Shown: positions 62,199-64,000 of the stretch, piece after piece
Numbering within the stretch: position 1 is the first letter of the stretch
How the letters are laid out: each line of letters begins with the position of its first letter
Assembly: GCF_041296265.1 (NCBI RefSeq)
Contig: NC_091695.1
Coordinates: 16,661,001-16,725,000, forward strand
DNA from: Equus caballus
Taxonomy: Eukaryota > Chordata > Mammalia > Perissodactyla > Equidae
DNA: 64,000 bases
Direction of reading: 5' to 3'
Notes under the pieces: model-generated
Told to the model about the DNA's origin: nothing
What the model saw: the letters and a program-made list of their open reading frames with translations, nothing else
Database searches by the model: none
Made by a program: the position numbers and the translations under genes

Positions 62199-63639
62199 GT
62201 GGAGAGGGGAGTTAATATACCTGAAACCCTCAACTTTTTGAAATTATCGATTTATTTTAAAAGTCATTCATTTATTCAAAATATATATATTGATTTTTTA
62301 TTATGATACGACTACTATAATTGGTGATAACGGTAGAGGAGTGTACAAAATACATACAATCTCTACCCACAGGTGGAGTGCAGTTCAGTAGAGCAGACGT
62401 ACAGTAACAATAATAGCACACATCATCAATTAATTGTAGGTATGCTGAATCGCAAAGTCTCAAACTTACCATGAATAACAGTTGAATACCTGAAAAATGA
62501 AATGTTCTTTTTCAGGTCAATTTTGAGATGCAATTTAGTGTTATACCTTAAGAGTGATTTTTTAATCTCTTGTATGTAGAAAACAGCACCAAGGTGATAA
62601 GTTCTTCAAGGGCAGGAAGGTCATTATAATTCTCAATCCTTCCCAGTCACTAAATCTGTGCTAAATTCTGAAACTTCAGTAACACCATTAGACTTCAATG
62701 AGCTCATGATTTTAAATACCGGACCTCTGGGTGACAATTTTGGAATTTGCCTTTAGAACCACTTCATGAGCATTAAAAAAGAAAAATGGAAGGAGAGAAA
62801 GAGGAGCAAGTATGTCTTTGGCAAAAAGTGTTGCTCCATTGTATGGGCTTTCAGTGTATTTATGCTTCCTAAAATTGACCTCAATTCCCAATTCGCTTCC
62901 CATCTGACCCAGGAATTCTCATTTTCATCCTTTGGTCACACTTTCTGGCACTTCCTTTTATGACAGCCCCCTGGGAGGGGCAAAGTGCATCCAGACACTC
63001 TTCTTCACTAGATCTGTTTCACCACTTTGCATCTCTTTGAACTGAACCAATTTCTTTCTTTGCCAGGTTCTTTACACACTCCTGGGATGAAATCCTGGAA
63101 TATTTTCGTTAAAAAAGCAATATTTCTTTGGTGCAAAATATTATGTTACACCTCTTAGTTCCTTTCTGCAACCTGATCTAAAATATTTCACAAACTGCTA
63201 AAATCAAGTCTCAGTTTTATAAAGAGATAAACCCTACAGATTGATAAAATTTGTGAACCTGTTTGTGAAGAGTTATAACAGCAATTAAACACTGCCCTCT
63301 ACTCCATCTGAGTTCCTATTACATTGTTTTAGAAAAATGCACATTAGAAATACAAAGGATTTTTTAAATAGGATTGTAATAAGATTTTAAGGAGTTCATG
63401 GACTTTTGATTTGAATTCCATCTGTGAACCCCAAGTTAACACGCTTTGATCTGATTTCTTGCAAAATCTCTGGAAGTATTGCTGTCACACAAGCAAAATT
63501 CCAATTGCAATGTTTCTGAACTATGGTGCAAATTATTTAAAATAAAACGTTAAAGATTCTTTTAACTGTCGTTTACTTGTCCTTAAAAAATAGAATCTCC
63601 TACCCCTCCTTGAATATAGAATTGTGTAAGAAGACATAA
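62199..63639. other. No gene seen
   Basis: AT-rich flank with a (TA)n run near 62,281. No supported frame. Confidence 0.5.
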
Positions 63640-64000
63640 AAAAAATTGAAACAAATAAAGAGATATACCATGTTTATGGTTAGAGAGGGTCAATGTATAA
63701 AAGATGTCAATTATTCCCAAATTAATCAATAGATTCAATAATTAAAACAAAAGTTCTGACAAAATTAGAAAATCTAATTCCAAAGTTCAGAAACAGTTAC
63801 TATCTCAGTAGTTAACCTAACTTTTTAAAAGAATAAAGAGGATAGACATATCTTTCAGAATGGAAGTATATTATAAAACTATGACAAAGTGCTGTTGATA
63901 AAGCTAGACTGCTGGACATGAAGACAGCCAATAAATAAACACATAAATATATTGGAATTTATTCTATGTTTGAGTTGAAATTTCAAACTGATATGAAATA
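63640..64000 (+). repeat. Old L1 ORF2 fragment, cut by the window end
   Basis: The plus strand carries decayed ORF2 sequence (gagatataccatgtttatgg, then aaagatgtcaattattccca and ttgataaagctagactgctg) that runs off the right edge. Confidence 0.7.

Overview
This is mammalian genomic DNA, almost certainly from an equid or close perissodactyl relative. It is AT-rich, full of L1, L2 and MIR relics, and carries tRNA-Ser-derived SINEs of the equine ERE type; one at 49,871-50,107 keeps A and B boxes, an A-tail and perfect 14-bp target duplications. Every gene I can recognise belongs to olfactory receptor (OR) family 4. From memory, the gene content (OR4A47-like, then OR4C3-like copies, then a divergent OR4) resembles the human 11p11.2 OR4 cluster. 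That synteny is an inference.

Layout. (1) From 1 to about 38,415 the window is a tandem array of one module, seen as copies A (1-13,140), B (13,141-22,384), C (22,385-38,220) and a stub of a fourth (38,221-38,415). Each full module holds an OR4A47-like gene and, several kb further on, a 5'-truncated OR4C-like relic, all on the minus strand. OR4A is open in A (500-1,423) and C (22,862-23,824) and broken in B (13,710-14,599). The OR4C relic is broken in all three. A and B share a 5'-inverted L1 insertion and a 1-nt deletion in the OR4C relic that C lacks, so A and B are sisters. C alone carries a 7.2-kb L1 (26,002-33,211, minus strand) with 18-bp target duplications and a SINE nested inside it. 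Copy A also looks like a recombinant, because a ~110-bp spacer segment occurs in it twice.

(2) From 38.4 to 64 kb the sequence is not tandem. It holds an OR4 pseudogene on the plus strand (42,553-43,472), two OR4C3-like pseudogenes on the minus strand (46,593-47,522 and 54,748-55,639), and a divergent OR4 pseudogene on the minus strand (61,241-62,198). Between them lie old L1, L2 and MIR pieces, ERE SINEs, one MER2/Tigger-like DNA transposon and simple repeats.

Of eleven OR loci seen (three OR4A, three OR4C relics, five counted as the non-tandem set if the fourth-module stub is included as empty, i.e. ten with receptor sequence), only two have an unbroken reading frame. Such loci work singly: an OR coding exon is intronless, and one receptor gene is chosen per sensory neuron. 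There is no operon-like cooperation. Both intact genes and the broken B copy keep a splice acceptor 44-58 nt upstream of the ATG, which fits the usual OR structure of non-coding 5' exon(s) plus one coding exon. I saw no non-OR host gene, no CRISPR array, no confident endogenous retrovirus and no sign of an undescribed biological system. The main interest is the duplication history and a few specific changes in the two intact receptors.
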